A stretch of 13,614 nucleotides of DNA from DAOTVD01 sp034437075. GTDB taxonomy: Bacteria; Chloroflexota; Anaerolineae; Aggregatilineales; J027. Below, piece by piece: positions 7,570-13,614 of this stretch. A program made the position numbers and the translations under genes. The notes beneath the pieces are model-generated. The model saw only the letters and a list, made by a program, of their open reading frames with translations, did no database searches and was not told where the DNA came from. The stretch is from contig DAOTVD010000218.1 of assembly GCA_034437075.1 (NCBI GenBank), positions 1 to 13,614 on the forward strand. Reading direction: 5' to 3'. Positions within the stretch are counted from its first letter, which is position 1; the number at the start of each line of letters is the position of its first letter.

Positions 7570-8364
7570 ATGCTCGAAGTTAACAATATTGAAGTCGTTT
7601 ACAGTAGCGTTATTCTCGTATTGCGGGGGATTTCGTTCAAGGTTGAGCCTGGCCAGGTCGTCACGCTCATGGGGCCGAATGGCGCAGGCAAAAGCACCAC
7701 GCTAAAAGCCATCAGCGGCTTGCTAAAAACGGAACTGGGCGAGGTCACGCGCGGCAGTATCGTCTGGAATGACCAGCGCATCGACCAACTGCCCGCCGAA
7801 GAGATCGTGCGCCAGGGTATTGTGCAGGTGATCGAAGGGCGGCCTCTTTTTCGGCATCTGAGCGTCGAGGAAAACCTTAAAACCGGCGCGATGGTCTACA
7901 AAGGTGGGCGCGAAGCAGCGCGCGACATCGAGCGCGTTTACACCTATTTTCCTAAGCTGCGCGATATGCGCCGCCGCACCAGTGGCTATCTTTCGGGCGG
8001 CGAGCAGCAAATGCTCGTCATTGGCCGCGCGCTGATGAGCCATCCCAAACTCATCATGCTAGATGAACCCTCGCTAGGCCTGGCGCCGATGCTCGTGCAA
8101 GAAATCTTCGAAATCGTGCGCGATATTCGCAAACAAGATAATTTAGCGGTTCTGCTGGTCGAACAAAACGCGACTGCTGCCCTCGCTTTGGCGGACTACG
8201 GCTATGTGCTGGAGCAAGGCCGCGTGGTGTTGGATGGCCCCGCCGAAATGCTGCGCGAAAACGAAGACATTAAAGAGTTTTATCTGGGGCTTTCTCAGTT
8301 AGGCCAGCGCAAGAGCTACCGCGAAGTCAAACATTATAAGCGCCGCAAGCGCTGGACAGGCTAA
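7570..8364 (+). CDS. livF: Liv/HAAT-type ABC transporter ATP-binding protein (LivF-like)
   Basis: The second ATPase of the importer, 264 residues. Walker A GPNGAGKST is at 35-43, the signature LSGGE at 141-145, and Walker B LIMLDEP has its Asp at 165; the switch region reads LLVEQNA, typical of LivF. The start is ATG 7570 with AAGGA (7558-7562) 7 bases upstream; the reading frame is open further upstream but that part runs through the terminator. LivF is usually about 235 residues. Here a tail at 243-264 is strongly basic (KHYKRRKRW) and lies after the conserved FYLG end. No promoter was found between the terminator and this gene, so its level may depend on read-through. It completes the transporter set. 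Confidence 0.92.
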   Translation: MLEVNNIEVVYSSVILVLRGISFKVEPGQVVTLMGPNGAGKSTTLKAISGLLKTELGEVTRGSIVWNDQRIDQLPAEEIVRQGIVQVIEGRPLFRHLSVEENLKTGAMVYKGGREAARDIERVYTYFPKLRDMRRRTSGYLSGGEQQMLVIGRALMSHPKLIMLDEPSLGLAPMLVQEIFEIVRDIRKQDNLAVLLVEQNATAALALADYGYVLEQGRVVLDGPAEMLRENEDIKEFYLGLSQLGQRKSYREVKHYKRRKRWTG

Positions 8365-8391
8365 TAGCGGCTTAGCGCGGGCCAGAGGACC

Positions 8392-8466
8392 ATGGCTGAC
8401 GAGCCATTTTCGTTTCAGCGCGCGTTAGGCTTTACAGACGACGACCTGCGCTATAACCAGCAGTGA
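8392..8466 (+). pseudogene. 5' remnant of a gene cut by the insertion scar
   Basis: An ATG 27 bases after the livF stop opens 24 codons beginning MADEPFSFQRALGFTDDDLR and ending in a TGA where the sequence merges with the transposase remnant on the other strand. The purine run AGAGGA lies only 2 bases before the ATG, closer than ideal. The pattern F-T-x-x-D-L-x-x-N-x-x resembles the opening of a family of Chloroflexota proteins as I remember it; this is an impression. The simplest reading is that the first codons of a gene once following livF survive and the rest was lost when the insertion element arrived. A genuine tiny gene is less likely. Confidence 0.45.
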
Positions 8467-8765
8467 CCAAACACCGCATCCGTATCGATATGCTCGAGTG
8501 CCTGCGCCAGCATGATGTCACTAGCCCGTCCCGGGTCGAGGCGGCCTAACTGAAAAATATGATAGGCACTGCTCCAGTCGCTATCGGTGAGGCCCAAGGT
8601 CATCAGCAGTTGGGTCATCGTGCGACGTCCGAACGCGAATAGCAACGCCAATACCAGGGCTTTGACCTTCAAGAACACGCGCTCTTGTTTGAAAAGTGGC
8701 CGGTGTGCGTCCAAGAGGGCCATGAGATTTTTGATCAGTTCGGGATTTTGTGAGACAGTAGACAT
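8451..8765 (-). pseudogene. N-terminal fragment of a DDE transposase (IS701/DDE_5-like)
   Basis: This 104-residue ORF reads like the N-terminal helical region of DDE transposases: an ERVFLKVKALVLALLFAF stretch, RRTMTQLLMTLGLTDSDW, then a Y-HIF motif followed by an LDPGR turn. That layout, with R-R-T-x-T and G-L followed by a short W/Y segment, is what I know from IS701-like (DDE_5) elements; the exact family is uncertain. Full proteins exceed 350 residues, so the catalytic domain is missing. The last residues, about from VFGHCWL, probably belong to the flanking sequence after the break. ATG 8765 has AGGA (8778-8775) 9 bases upstream, inside a hairpin. It points the same way as metG, whose stop is 86 bases upstream of this start. 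Dead remnant, not mobile by itself. Confidence 0.6.
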
Positions 8766-8767
8766 GG

Positions 8768-8816
8768 GATGCGTTCCTGCTGTTTTTACTGCAAACAAGC
8801 TTGTCAGAAACGCATC
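8768..8816 (-). promoter_or_regulatory. hairpin burying the transposase ribosome binding site
   Basis: On the transposase strand, GATGCGTTTCTG (8816-8805) pairs with CAGGAACGCATC (8779-8768): 12 pairs, one of them G-U, around a 25-base loop. The AGGA ribosome site (8778-8775) lies in the second arm. Insertion elements such as IS10 and IS50 use this kind of fold to block translation from transcripts that enter from outside; here the outside transcript would come from metG. Confidence 0.5.
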
Positions 8817-8850
8817 TTTTTTGCAAAAAAAGCCAAAGTTGATTACAGCC

Positions 8851-10629
8851 TTACGGCTGTTGTAAGCGGGTGCGTTCTTCGGCGACTGTTTCCGGCGGCA
8901 ACTTCGGGATAAGCCGCTCGGGGAAGCGTAGCGTTTGCCCTGGCGGCAATTGGGAGGGCGCCCAACGATCCACAAGCGGCAAAGGATGATATACCAGCGC
9001 CTTATGATCGCGCGTTTCCTCCTGATAAGTTTCGATTGTCAGATCACCAAAGAGCGTATCGTCATAGCCCATGTAGTAATGAATGCGCTCGCATACGAAC
9101 GGCACGACCGGCGCAAAGGCAATCTTCAGCGTGTCAATACAGCGCAGCGCGGTGTAGATAGTCGTCGCGGCAGCGGGCTTATCTTCTTTGATCGTCTGCC
9201 CGAACCAGGGCGCGTTATCCAAATACACATTGACCTCGGTGGCCAGGGCGATGGCTTCTTGTAGTGCGCTGCGCAGCTTAACTGCTGCGTATAGCTCCGC
9301 CACGCGGCCCAGCCCGTTGTCGATCTTGGCCAGAATGTCTTCATCCATAGGCCGCAAATCACCGGGCGTGGGCACTTGCTCATTGAAATGACGGATGGCG
9401 AACTTCAGCACCCGGTTGGCCAGATTGCCCCATTTGGCTAGCAGTTCGCTATTGTTGCGATTCACGAAGCCTTCCCAGTCCCAATCCGCATCGCGGGTTT
9501 CGGGTGCCACGGCGGTCAGATAATAGCGCAACGAGTCCGGGTCGTATCGGTCGAGCAATTCCGGCGCGCTAATGTACCAGCCCCGGCTTTTGGAAAACTG
9601 CTTGCCTTCCAGATTCAAGTATTGGTTAGCGGGCACATCGTAGGGTAGGGTAAAGGGCTGGTTGGGCTCGCCATACAAACCGCTGATGCTCAGCAGTTCG
9701 GCTTGCCACATAACCGTATGAAAGAAGATGTTGTCTTTGCCGATAAAGTTATAAATGCGCGCGTTGGGGTTGTACCACCAATCTTTCCAGGCATCCGGGG
9801 TGCCGTTGTTATGCGCCCATTCGATGCTCGCGGAGAGGTAGCCCATCACGGCTTCTAGCCACACGTAAATGACTTTGTCGCGCCAGTCAGGATCATCTAG
9901 CGGGACGGGGATACCCCAGCTAATATCGCGCGTGACGGCCCGTTCGCGCAGATCATCTACTTTGCTGGTGGCCTCGCGATAGACAGCTTCGCGCCAGTGG
10001 TCGCCTTTGTCGCTCAGATAATCTTTCAGTTGTGGAATAAACACCGAAAAGTCGATGAAATAATGCTCGGTTTCGCGCAGTTCCGGCGTGCTGCCGTCCG
10101 TTTTGCTACGTGGGTTGATCAATTCCACGGCATTGAGAATATTCCCGCAGTTGTCGCATTGATCGCCGCGCGCTTCTGCGTAGCCGCAAATCGGGCAAGT
10201 GCCTTCGACATAGCGGTCGGGCAAAAAACGATTCTCCGCGACGCTATACAGTTGTTCTTGCTTTTTGCGATAGAGTAACTCTTTTTCCAGCAACAGCAAG
10301 AATATATCCTGCGCGATGCGGTAATGGTTTTCCGTATCCGTATGCGTAAATAGATCATACGAGATGCCCAATTTTTGTTGGGTCTCCAGAAAGCGTTCAT
10401 GATATTCTTCGAAAAGCTCGCGGGGGGTGATGCCGCGTTTGTCTGCTTCGACTGTAATCGGTGTTCCGTGGGAATCCGACCCGCTGACCATCAGCACCCA
10501 GTTACCACGCAGGCGATGGTATCGCGCGAAAATATCTGCGGGCAAGTAAGCGCCGGCCAGGTGGCCCGCGTGCATGTCACCATTGGCGTAGGGCCAGGCC
10601 ACCGAAACGTGAATGTGCTCTTGAGGCAT
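8851..10629 (-). CDS. metG: Methionyl-tRNA synthetase
   Basis: Class Ia synthetase that charges tRNA-Met with methionine in the cytoplasm; 592 residues. The HIGH motif reads HAGH at 20-23, after WPYANG. The zinc knuckle has CPIC (145-148) and CDNC (158-161), a single four-cysteine site. The KMSKS motif reads FSKSR starting at 345. A helical anticodon-binding domain follows, and the protein ends without a C-terminal EMAPII/Trbp111-like tRNA-binding domain, so this is the short form. ATG 10629 is chosen because AAAGGA (10640-10635) is 5 bases upstream and the family's N-terminus aligns there; the frame is open for 41 more codons, but that part crosses a terminator. The stop codon sits in the loop of a small hairpin. 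The assignment is secure. Confidence 0.96.
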   Translation of the reverse strand: MPQEHIHVSVAWPYANGDMHAGHLAGAYLPADIFARYHRLRGNWVLMVSGSDSHGTPITVEADKRGITPRELFEEYHERFLETQQKLGISYDLFTHTDTENHYRIAQDIFLLLLEKELLYRKKQEQLYSVAENRFLPDRYVEGTCPICGYAEARGDQCDNCGNILNAVELINPRSKTDGSTPELRETEHYFIDFSVFIPQLKDYLSDKGDHWREAVYREATSKVDDLRERAVTRDISWGIPVPLDDPDWRDKVIYVWLEAVMGYLSASIEWAHNNGTPDAWKDWWYNPNARIYNFIGKDNIFFHTVMWQAELLSISGLYGEPNQPFTLPYDVPANQYLNLEGKQFSKSRGWYISAPELLDRYDPDSLRYYLTAVAPETRDADWDWEGFVNRNNSELLAKWGNLANRVLKFAIRHFNEQVPTPGDLRPMDEDILAKIDNGLGRVAELYAAVKLRSALQEAIALATEVNVYLDNAPWFGQTIKEDKPAAATTIYTALRCIDTLKIAFAPVVPFVCERIHYYMGYDDTLFGDLTIETYQEETRDHKALVYHPLPLVDRWAPSQLPPGQTLRFPERLIPKLPPETVAEERTRLQQP

Positions 10630-10656
10630 TGTCGTCCTTTCCTGGTATGCACTGTG

Positions 10657-10683
10657 ATTGTAACGATAAACACGACGATTCAA
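10657..10683 (-). promoter_or_regulatory. metG: possible metG promoter
   Basis: On the minus strand TTGAAT (10683-10678) and TACAAT (10662-10657) stand 15 bases apart, which is short, but the -10 matches 5 of 6. It lies after the terminator and 27 bases before the metG start, where a metG-specific promoter would be needed. Confidence 0.4.
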
Positions 10684-10692
10684 CATATCGCC

Positions 10693-10725
10693 AAAAATAA
10701 AAAAACCGCCGTTGCGGGGGCGGTT
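10693..10725 (-). terminator. intrinsic terminator between comEC and metG
   Basis: On the minus strand AACCGCC (10725-10719) pairs with GGCGGTT (10710-10704) around an eight-base loop, followed by a run of seven T, one A and five T. It would end transcripts from comEC and from the small promoter at 10861-10832 before they reach metG. If it is conditional, it could instead be an attenuator for metG. Confidence 0.85.
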
Positions 10726-10825
10726 GTGCGTTGCCTGGGGCCTGACCAACACATCAGGCCGATGCCATGGTTACTGGCTTCGGCGCACGCACAAAACTAA
10801 ACAGCATCATAAATGTTATCATCGT
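10693..10825 (-). ncRNA. candidate structured RNA, unclassified
   Basis: Between comEC and metG a minus-strand transcript of about 130 nt is predicted, bounded by a promoter and an intrinsic terminator. It can fold into a closed three-way junction. P1 is TTGTGCGT (10794-10787) with ACGCACAA (10731-10724). P2 is GCCGA (10784-10780) with TCGGC (10762-10758), continued by GCCA with TGGC across an A-A mismatch. P3 is CTGA (10757-10754) with TCAG (10745-10742), extendable to seven pairs at the cost of P2. P1 shares two bases with the terminator stem. I compared it by memory with T-box, SAM, SAH, cobalamin and SRP RNA motifs and found no match. It may be a stand-alone RNA, a metG leader, or just a stacked 3' end of comEC. 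Confidence 0.4.
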
Positions 10826-10831
10826 ATAAGC

Positions 10832-10861
10832 AGTGTATGCGACATTATCTATCCCTGTCAA
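10832..10861 (-). promoter_or_regulatory. sigma70-type promoter for the comEC-metG intergenic RNA
   Basis: Minus-strand TTGACA (10861-10856), a perfect -35 hexamer, is followed after 18 bases by TACACT (10837-10832), a 4 of 6 match to the -10. It lies just after the comEC stop codon. Transcription would begin near 10825 and meet a terminator about 120 bases later. Confidence 0.55.
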
Positions 10862-10877
10862 GCAATTTAAGACCGTG

Positions 10878-13187
10878 CTAATTCTCGGCATAGATGTTTA
10901 GTCGTTCCCCATCACTATGGACACGCACAGCGCCATGCTCATCCGTGCGCCAGAAATCGATATTCTGGCCGTTCAAACGCGCGATGAGCGTCGGGTTGGG
11001 CGGGGCGGTGGCGTCGAGTTGCAACATGGCGGCTTGCGCAGCATTAACGCCTAGGAATCTGCGCGTCAAGGCATCTGGTGCGGCTTGGCCCGGCCCTGGC
11101 ACAATATGCAAGAATGTCGATTGCGCGAGATGGGGCTGGCCTAACAAGGTGTCTTCTAATTCTAGGGAGGGAGCCACATTTAACAACAGCACCGCATTGC
11201 GATACTGAGCGCGCAAAACGGGCGCGGCATCCTCGCTTACAATAGCCTGCACCCCGAGCCCATCGCCCGTGGTGAATGTATAGTCATCTTGCAGGGTCAC
11301 GATAGGCACCTGACGTTCGGCAGCCCGGTCGAGCAACGCGGCATATTCGGGTGTGCTGTCTTCGGTATCGGGCACGACGAGCGCGCCGATTTCGTAGCGT
11401 GTGACGACTTCCGCCAACGCGCCGCTGTGGTCGGGGTGGGGATGGGTGACGATGATGACGTCAATGCGCCCGGTATTAGGTGGCAAGGCAGCGCCTAACG
11501 CATCCAACAAACGCGATGGAAACGGCCCGCCGTCTATCAGTAGGCTTGCACCCTGCGGGGATTGCAATAAGACGCCGGGGCCATCCTCGAAAAAATCTGC
11601 CCGTAAATCGTTTTCGGGGGCGCGCCATGCCGCCGAAAACAACAACAGCGCGACAATCCCCCCAGCGATTTGCAAGCCGCGCAGGGGTAAGCGCCGCCGC
11701 CGTAACCAAGCCAGCAACCACGGGGGGCGCGTTGCCTGGTAGATCGCGAGCGCAATAAGGCTTGCATAAAAGAGCATGACGGCTGACATCGGCCAAACGA
11801 GGCCCGCATCCGCCCAAGATAGCGCCGCGAAACCCTGGATGATCTCGACGGTATAGCGCAAAGCCAGCCCCGCACTTTCGACCAATAACGCCCCTCCCGG
11901 CGACCAGACGAAGCCAAGCAACACACCCAGGCCGCCCAATACCAAAATGGCAGGCTGCACGGGCAAAATCAAAATATTGGCGGGCAAGGCCACCAACGAA
12001 AGCCGCCCAAAATAGCCCAACGTGAGCGGCAAGGTGGCAATCTGCGCGGCGAGGGTCACCACGATGATGTCCCCCAGACCGAACAAGATGCGCTTCACCA
12101 GGGGCGATTGCAATCTGTTCAGGCGATTTTGGACCGCGCGCTGTATCGGCGGCACAAAGAGCGCGAGGCCCATCACAGCGGCGAAACTGAGTTGAAAACT
12201 GATGTCCCACAATACCCACGGATCAAGCAAACTCATCACGAGCGCCGCGCCCGCCAGCGATGTTGGGATATACGTTGGGCGTCCGAGTGCTTGGCCATAG
12301 ATCAATAGGCCGCTCATGAGCGCCGCCCGCACGACCGACGCGCCTGCTCCCACAAAGACGGTATAAACCGCAATTGTCGCCAAGGCAACCAGCGTCGCGG
12401 GCCACAGGGGCATGATGTTTTTTAGCAGCGACAAAATCAATTGTGCCAGGATCGCCATATTAAAGCCGGAAATGGCGACGATATGCGCGGTGCCCGTCCG
12501 CTGAAAGTCTTCGCGCGTCGTGGGCGAAATGCCGCTCTCATCCCCCAACAAGATGCCTGTCAGCAAGGCGCTATACGGTTCGCTCAAGGTGCGTTGGATG
12601 GCCTCGCGCGCGTCGTTGCGCACATCCAACAGAGCGCCGCGCACGGATCGCGCATCGCCATTTGTAATGACTTCGGCCTCTGCATTGTAAACAATGCTAA
12701 AGACGCGTTCGCGCGCCAGGTAATCTCGGTAGTTAAAATCATCCAGTTGTGGCGGTGTGCGGGGGGTGCCAAACAGCCGCACGTCATCGCCATAGCGAAT
12801 GTTGGCATAGCGGGTTGCATCGACCAAAACCTGCCCGGTAGCTTGTCGCCCAGCGGCTTCTTCTGCGCGCATGATAAAACGTAAGCCCCCATCGGTGGCC
12901 TCGGGGGCCGAAATAACCCGCCCCTGGATAGCGGTGGGCCCGATGTCGTTCAGGCGCGAGACATGATCGCTTTGATTCTCCGGTTGGGCAACCAGCAACC
13001 GCAGTATGCCCAGCCCCGCGACGAAGCATGCCAAGAATAAGAGCCGCCCGTTCGCGTGGTCGCGCAATTGCCAGATTCCAAACCCTGAAATAACCATCAG
13101 CAGCAGGGCGACAACCGGCTCGGGGTCGCCATATTCCGCAAAGAGGATGCCACAAACCCAAGCAATGCCTAAGTAAATGAGCGTCAT
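10878..13187 (-). CDS. comEC: ComEC/Rec2 DNA-uptake channel protein
   Basis: Large membrane protein, 769 residues, that carries single-stranded DNA across the membrane in natural transformation. The order is typical: N-terminal membrane segments and a DUF4131 OB-like region (to about 200), the multi-spanning Competence domain (about 200-500, with the HIVAISGFNMAIL motif), then a soluble metallo-beta-lactamase-like domain (about 530 onward). The first metal motif is intact as H582-P-H584-P-D586-H587. The later ligand motifs are not: where TGD is expected the sequence reads NVAPSLELED (670-679), and where HHGS is expected it reads VPGPGQ (696-701). The ATG at 13187 follows GGGAG with 5 bases spacing. 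The comEC call is firm; activity of the hydrolase domain is doubtful. No other competence gene is in the window. Confidence 0.93.
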   Translation of the reverse strand: MTLIYLGIAWVCGILFAEYGDPEPVVALLLMVISGFGIWQLRDHANGRLLFLACFVAGLGILRLLVAQPENQSDHVSRLNDIGPTAIQGRVISAPEATDGGLRFIMRAEEAAGRQATGQVLVDATRYANIRYGDDVRLFGTPRTPPQLDDFNYRDYLARERVFSIVYNAEAEVITNGDARSVRGALLDVRNDAREAIQRTLSEPYSALLTGILLGDESGISPTTREDFQRTGTAHIVAISGFNMAILAQLILSLLKNIMPLWPATLVALATIAVYTVFVGAGASVVRAALMSGLLIYGQALGRPTYIPTSLAGAALVMSLLDPWVLWDISFQLSFAAVMGLALFVPPIQRAVQNRLNRLQSPLVKRILFGLGDIIVVTLAAQIATLPLTLGYFGRLSLVALPANILILPVQPAILVLGGLGVLLGFVWSPGGALLVESAGLALRYTVEIIQGFAALSWADAGLVWPMSAVMLFYASLIALAIYQATRPPWLLAWLRRRRLPLRGLQIAGGIVALLLFSAAWRAPENDLRADFFEDGPGVLLQSPQGASLLIDGGPFPSRLLDALGAALPPNTGRIDVIIVTHPHPDHSGALAEVVTRYEIGALVVPDTEDSTPEYAALLDRAAERQVPIVTLQDDYTFTTGDGLGVQAIVSEDAAPVLRAQYRNAVLLLNVAPSLELEDTLLGQPHLAQSTFLHIVPGPGQAAPDALTRRFLGVNAAQAAMLQLDATAPPNPTLIARLNGQNIDFWRTDEHGAVRVHSDGERLNIYAEN

Positions 13188-13228
13188 ACTCGCTCCCTAC
13201 CAGATGAGATGATTAGTACCATAGATTT

Positions 13229-13257
13229 ATAGTATGCCCGAAAGCGACGATATGCAA
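13229..13257 (-). promoter_or_regulatory. comEC: possible comEC promoter
   Basis: Minus-strand TTGCAT (13257-13252) and TACTAT (13234-13229) are 17 bases apart, with a 3 of 6 and a 4 of 6 match. An overlapping TATAAA (13231-13226) is a better -10 but gives a 20-base spacer. The position, about 40 bases before the comEC start, fits. Confidence 0.4.
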
Positions 13258-13261
13258 CTGC

Positions 13262-13290
13262 TTGCCGCGCGTCGTCCGGTACATTAAACT
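13262..13290 (+). promoter_or_regulatory. possible promoter of the divergent regulator gene
   Basis: TTGCCG (13262-13267) and TAAACT (13285-13290) are 17 bases apart, each a 4 of 6 match. Together with the comEC promoter it would make a compact divergent promoter region, with the two -35 boxes 4 bases apart. Moderate evidence only. Confidence 0.35.
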
Positions 13291-13339
13291 TAAATCTGAA
13301 GTGACAGCCTGAACCATACCAGCTAAATGTCATCCTAAG

Positions 13340-13614
13340 ATGAAAGATGATAACGCGATGGAGTTACCACCAGAACTTTTACGAATGCCACCGGGTGCCT
13401 TAGATGTTTTGCGCTATATGGGGCAGCAGGGCATTACCGCTGCTGAAATCGGTGCCATGGTCGAGGGCACAGGCAAGAGCGAGCGCAGCATTCGCAAGTC
13501 GATTCGCCCGCTTGTGACCAAGGGCTATATGAGCATGAATGAGAACTATATCTATTTTCTCACCGACAAAGGCGCGCGGGCGGTCGAAGAACTAGCCGAG
13601 TTAGATGCCGAAGG
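13340..13614 (+). CDS. Winged helix-turn-helix protein, N-terminal part
   Basis: The gene runs off the right end; 91 full codons are visible. After a short lead (MKDDNAMELPPELLRMPPGA) comes a pattern typical of a winged helix: LDVLRYMGQQG as helix 1, ITAAEIGAMV as helix 2, SERSIRKSIRPLVTKGYM as recognition helix, and a beta wing NENYIYFLTDKGARAVEEL. This resembles MarR- or ArsR-like DNA-binding domains, and the rest of the protein, which may add another domain, is outside the window. ATG 13340 is taken as the start; an in-frame ATG at 13358 is also possible, and neither has a good ribosome site. It is divergent from comEC, so it could regulate it, but nothing here proves this. Confidence 0.7.
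   Translation, partial: MKDDNAMELPPELLRMPPGALDVLRYMGQQGITAAEIGAMVEGTGKSERSIRKSIRPLVTKGYMSMNENYIYFLTDKGARAVEELAELDAE

Noticed and set aside
8817..8831. TTTTTTGCAAAAAA palindrome as an insertion-element terminal repeat
   Set aside because: It is AT-only at the arms and no matching copy exists at the other side of the remnant, so it cannot be assigned as an end repeat.
8825..8860. Terminator for metG: ACAGCC-TTAC-GGCTGT hairpin at 8845-8860 with a T-run on the minus strand
   Set aside because: The T-run (A-run 8825-8831 on the plus strand) begins 13 bases after the stem, too far for a normal intrinsic terminator. The hairpin, with the metG stop codon in its loop, is real but its role is unclear.
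10693..10825. T-box or SAM riboswitch upstream of metG
   Set aside because: The T-box core (GGGTGG-N-ACCGCG) and the SAM-I core are absent, although a terminator sits in the right place. Kept only as an unclassified structured RNA.
10693..10825. Small signal recognition particle RNA, suggested by GGTCAGG
   Set aside because: The GGAA tetraloop and the AGCAGCC side that define the conserved domain are missing.
11476..12219. Long open frame of 247 codons on the minus strand inside comEC
   Set aside because: It overlaps comEC in another frame, has Arg/Gly/Ala-rich composition expected of a shadow frame, and shows no domain.

Overview
The window looks like a chromosomal segment of an uncultured or environmental bacterium, most likely Chloroflexota (Anaerolineae-like). 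This is an inference from protein style: a SpoIIE-type phosphatase, a Liv-type ABC cluster containing an acyl-CoA ligase, an archaeal-like MetRS with an HAGH motif, and an ORF beginning with a motif I associate with that phylum. No ribosomal RNA or other phylogenetic marker is present, so the assignment is tentative.

Layout, left to right. (1) 1-445, + strand: C-terminal end of a PP2C/SpoIIE serine phosphatase that begins outside the window. (2) About 472-8364, + strand: a six-gene transport cluster behind a good sigma70-type promoter, in the order livG-like ATPase, AMP-forming long-chain-type acyl-CoA ligase, livH-like permease, livM-like permease, livK-like binding protein, intrinsic terminator, livF-like ATPase. 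All five parts of a branched-chain-amino-acid-type (HAAT) ABC importer are present. The embedded ligase suggests that the imported substrate is a carboxylic acid, fatty or aromatic, that is converted to its CoA thioester on entry. (3) 8392-8850: a scar where the first 24 codons of a + strand gene run into the N-terminal remnant of a - strand DDE transposase. (4) 8851-10629, - strand: metG. (5) 10630-10877: a promoter, a compact foldable RNA of about 130 nt and a strong terminator, all on the - strand between comEC and metG. (6) 10878-13187, - strand: comEC/rec2, the DNA-uptake channel, with a metallo-beta-lactamase-like domain whose later metal motifs are missing. (7) 13340-13614, + strand: the start of a winged-helix regulator, divergent from comEC.

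How the genes work together: the binding protein captures the substrate, the LivH/LivM pair forms the channel, LivG/LivF hydrolyse ATP, and the ligase would trap the substrate inside the cell as acyl-CoA. metG and comEC are unrelated housekeeping and competence functions on the opposite strand. The least explained items are the structured RNA upstream of metG, the enlarged LivH, the degenerate ComEC hydrolase domain, and a hairpin that buries the ribosome binding site of the transposase remnant.
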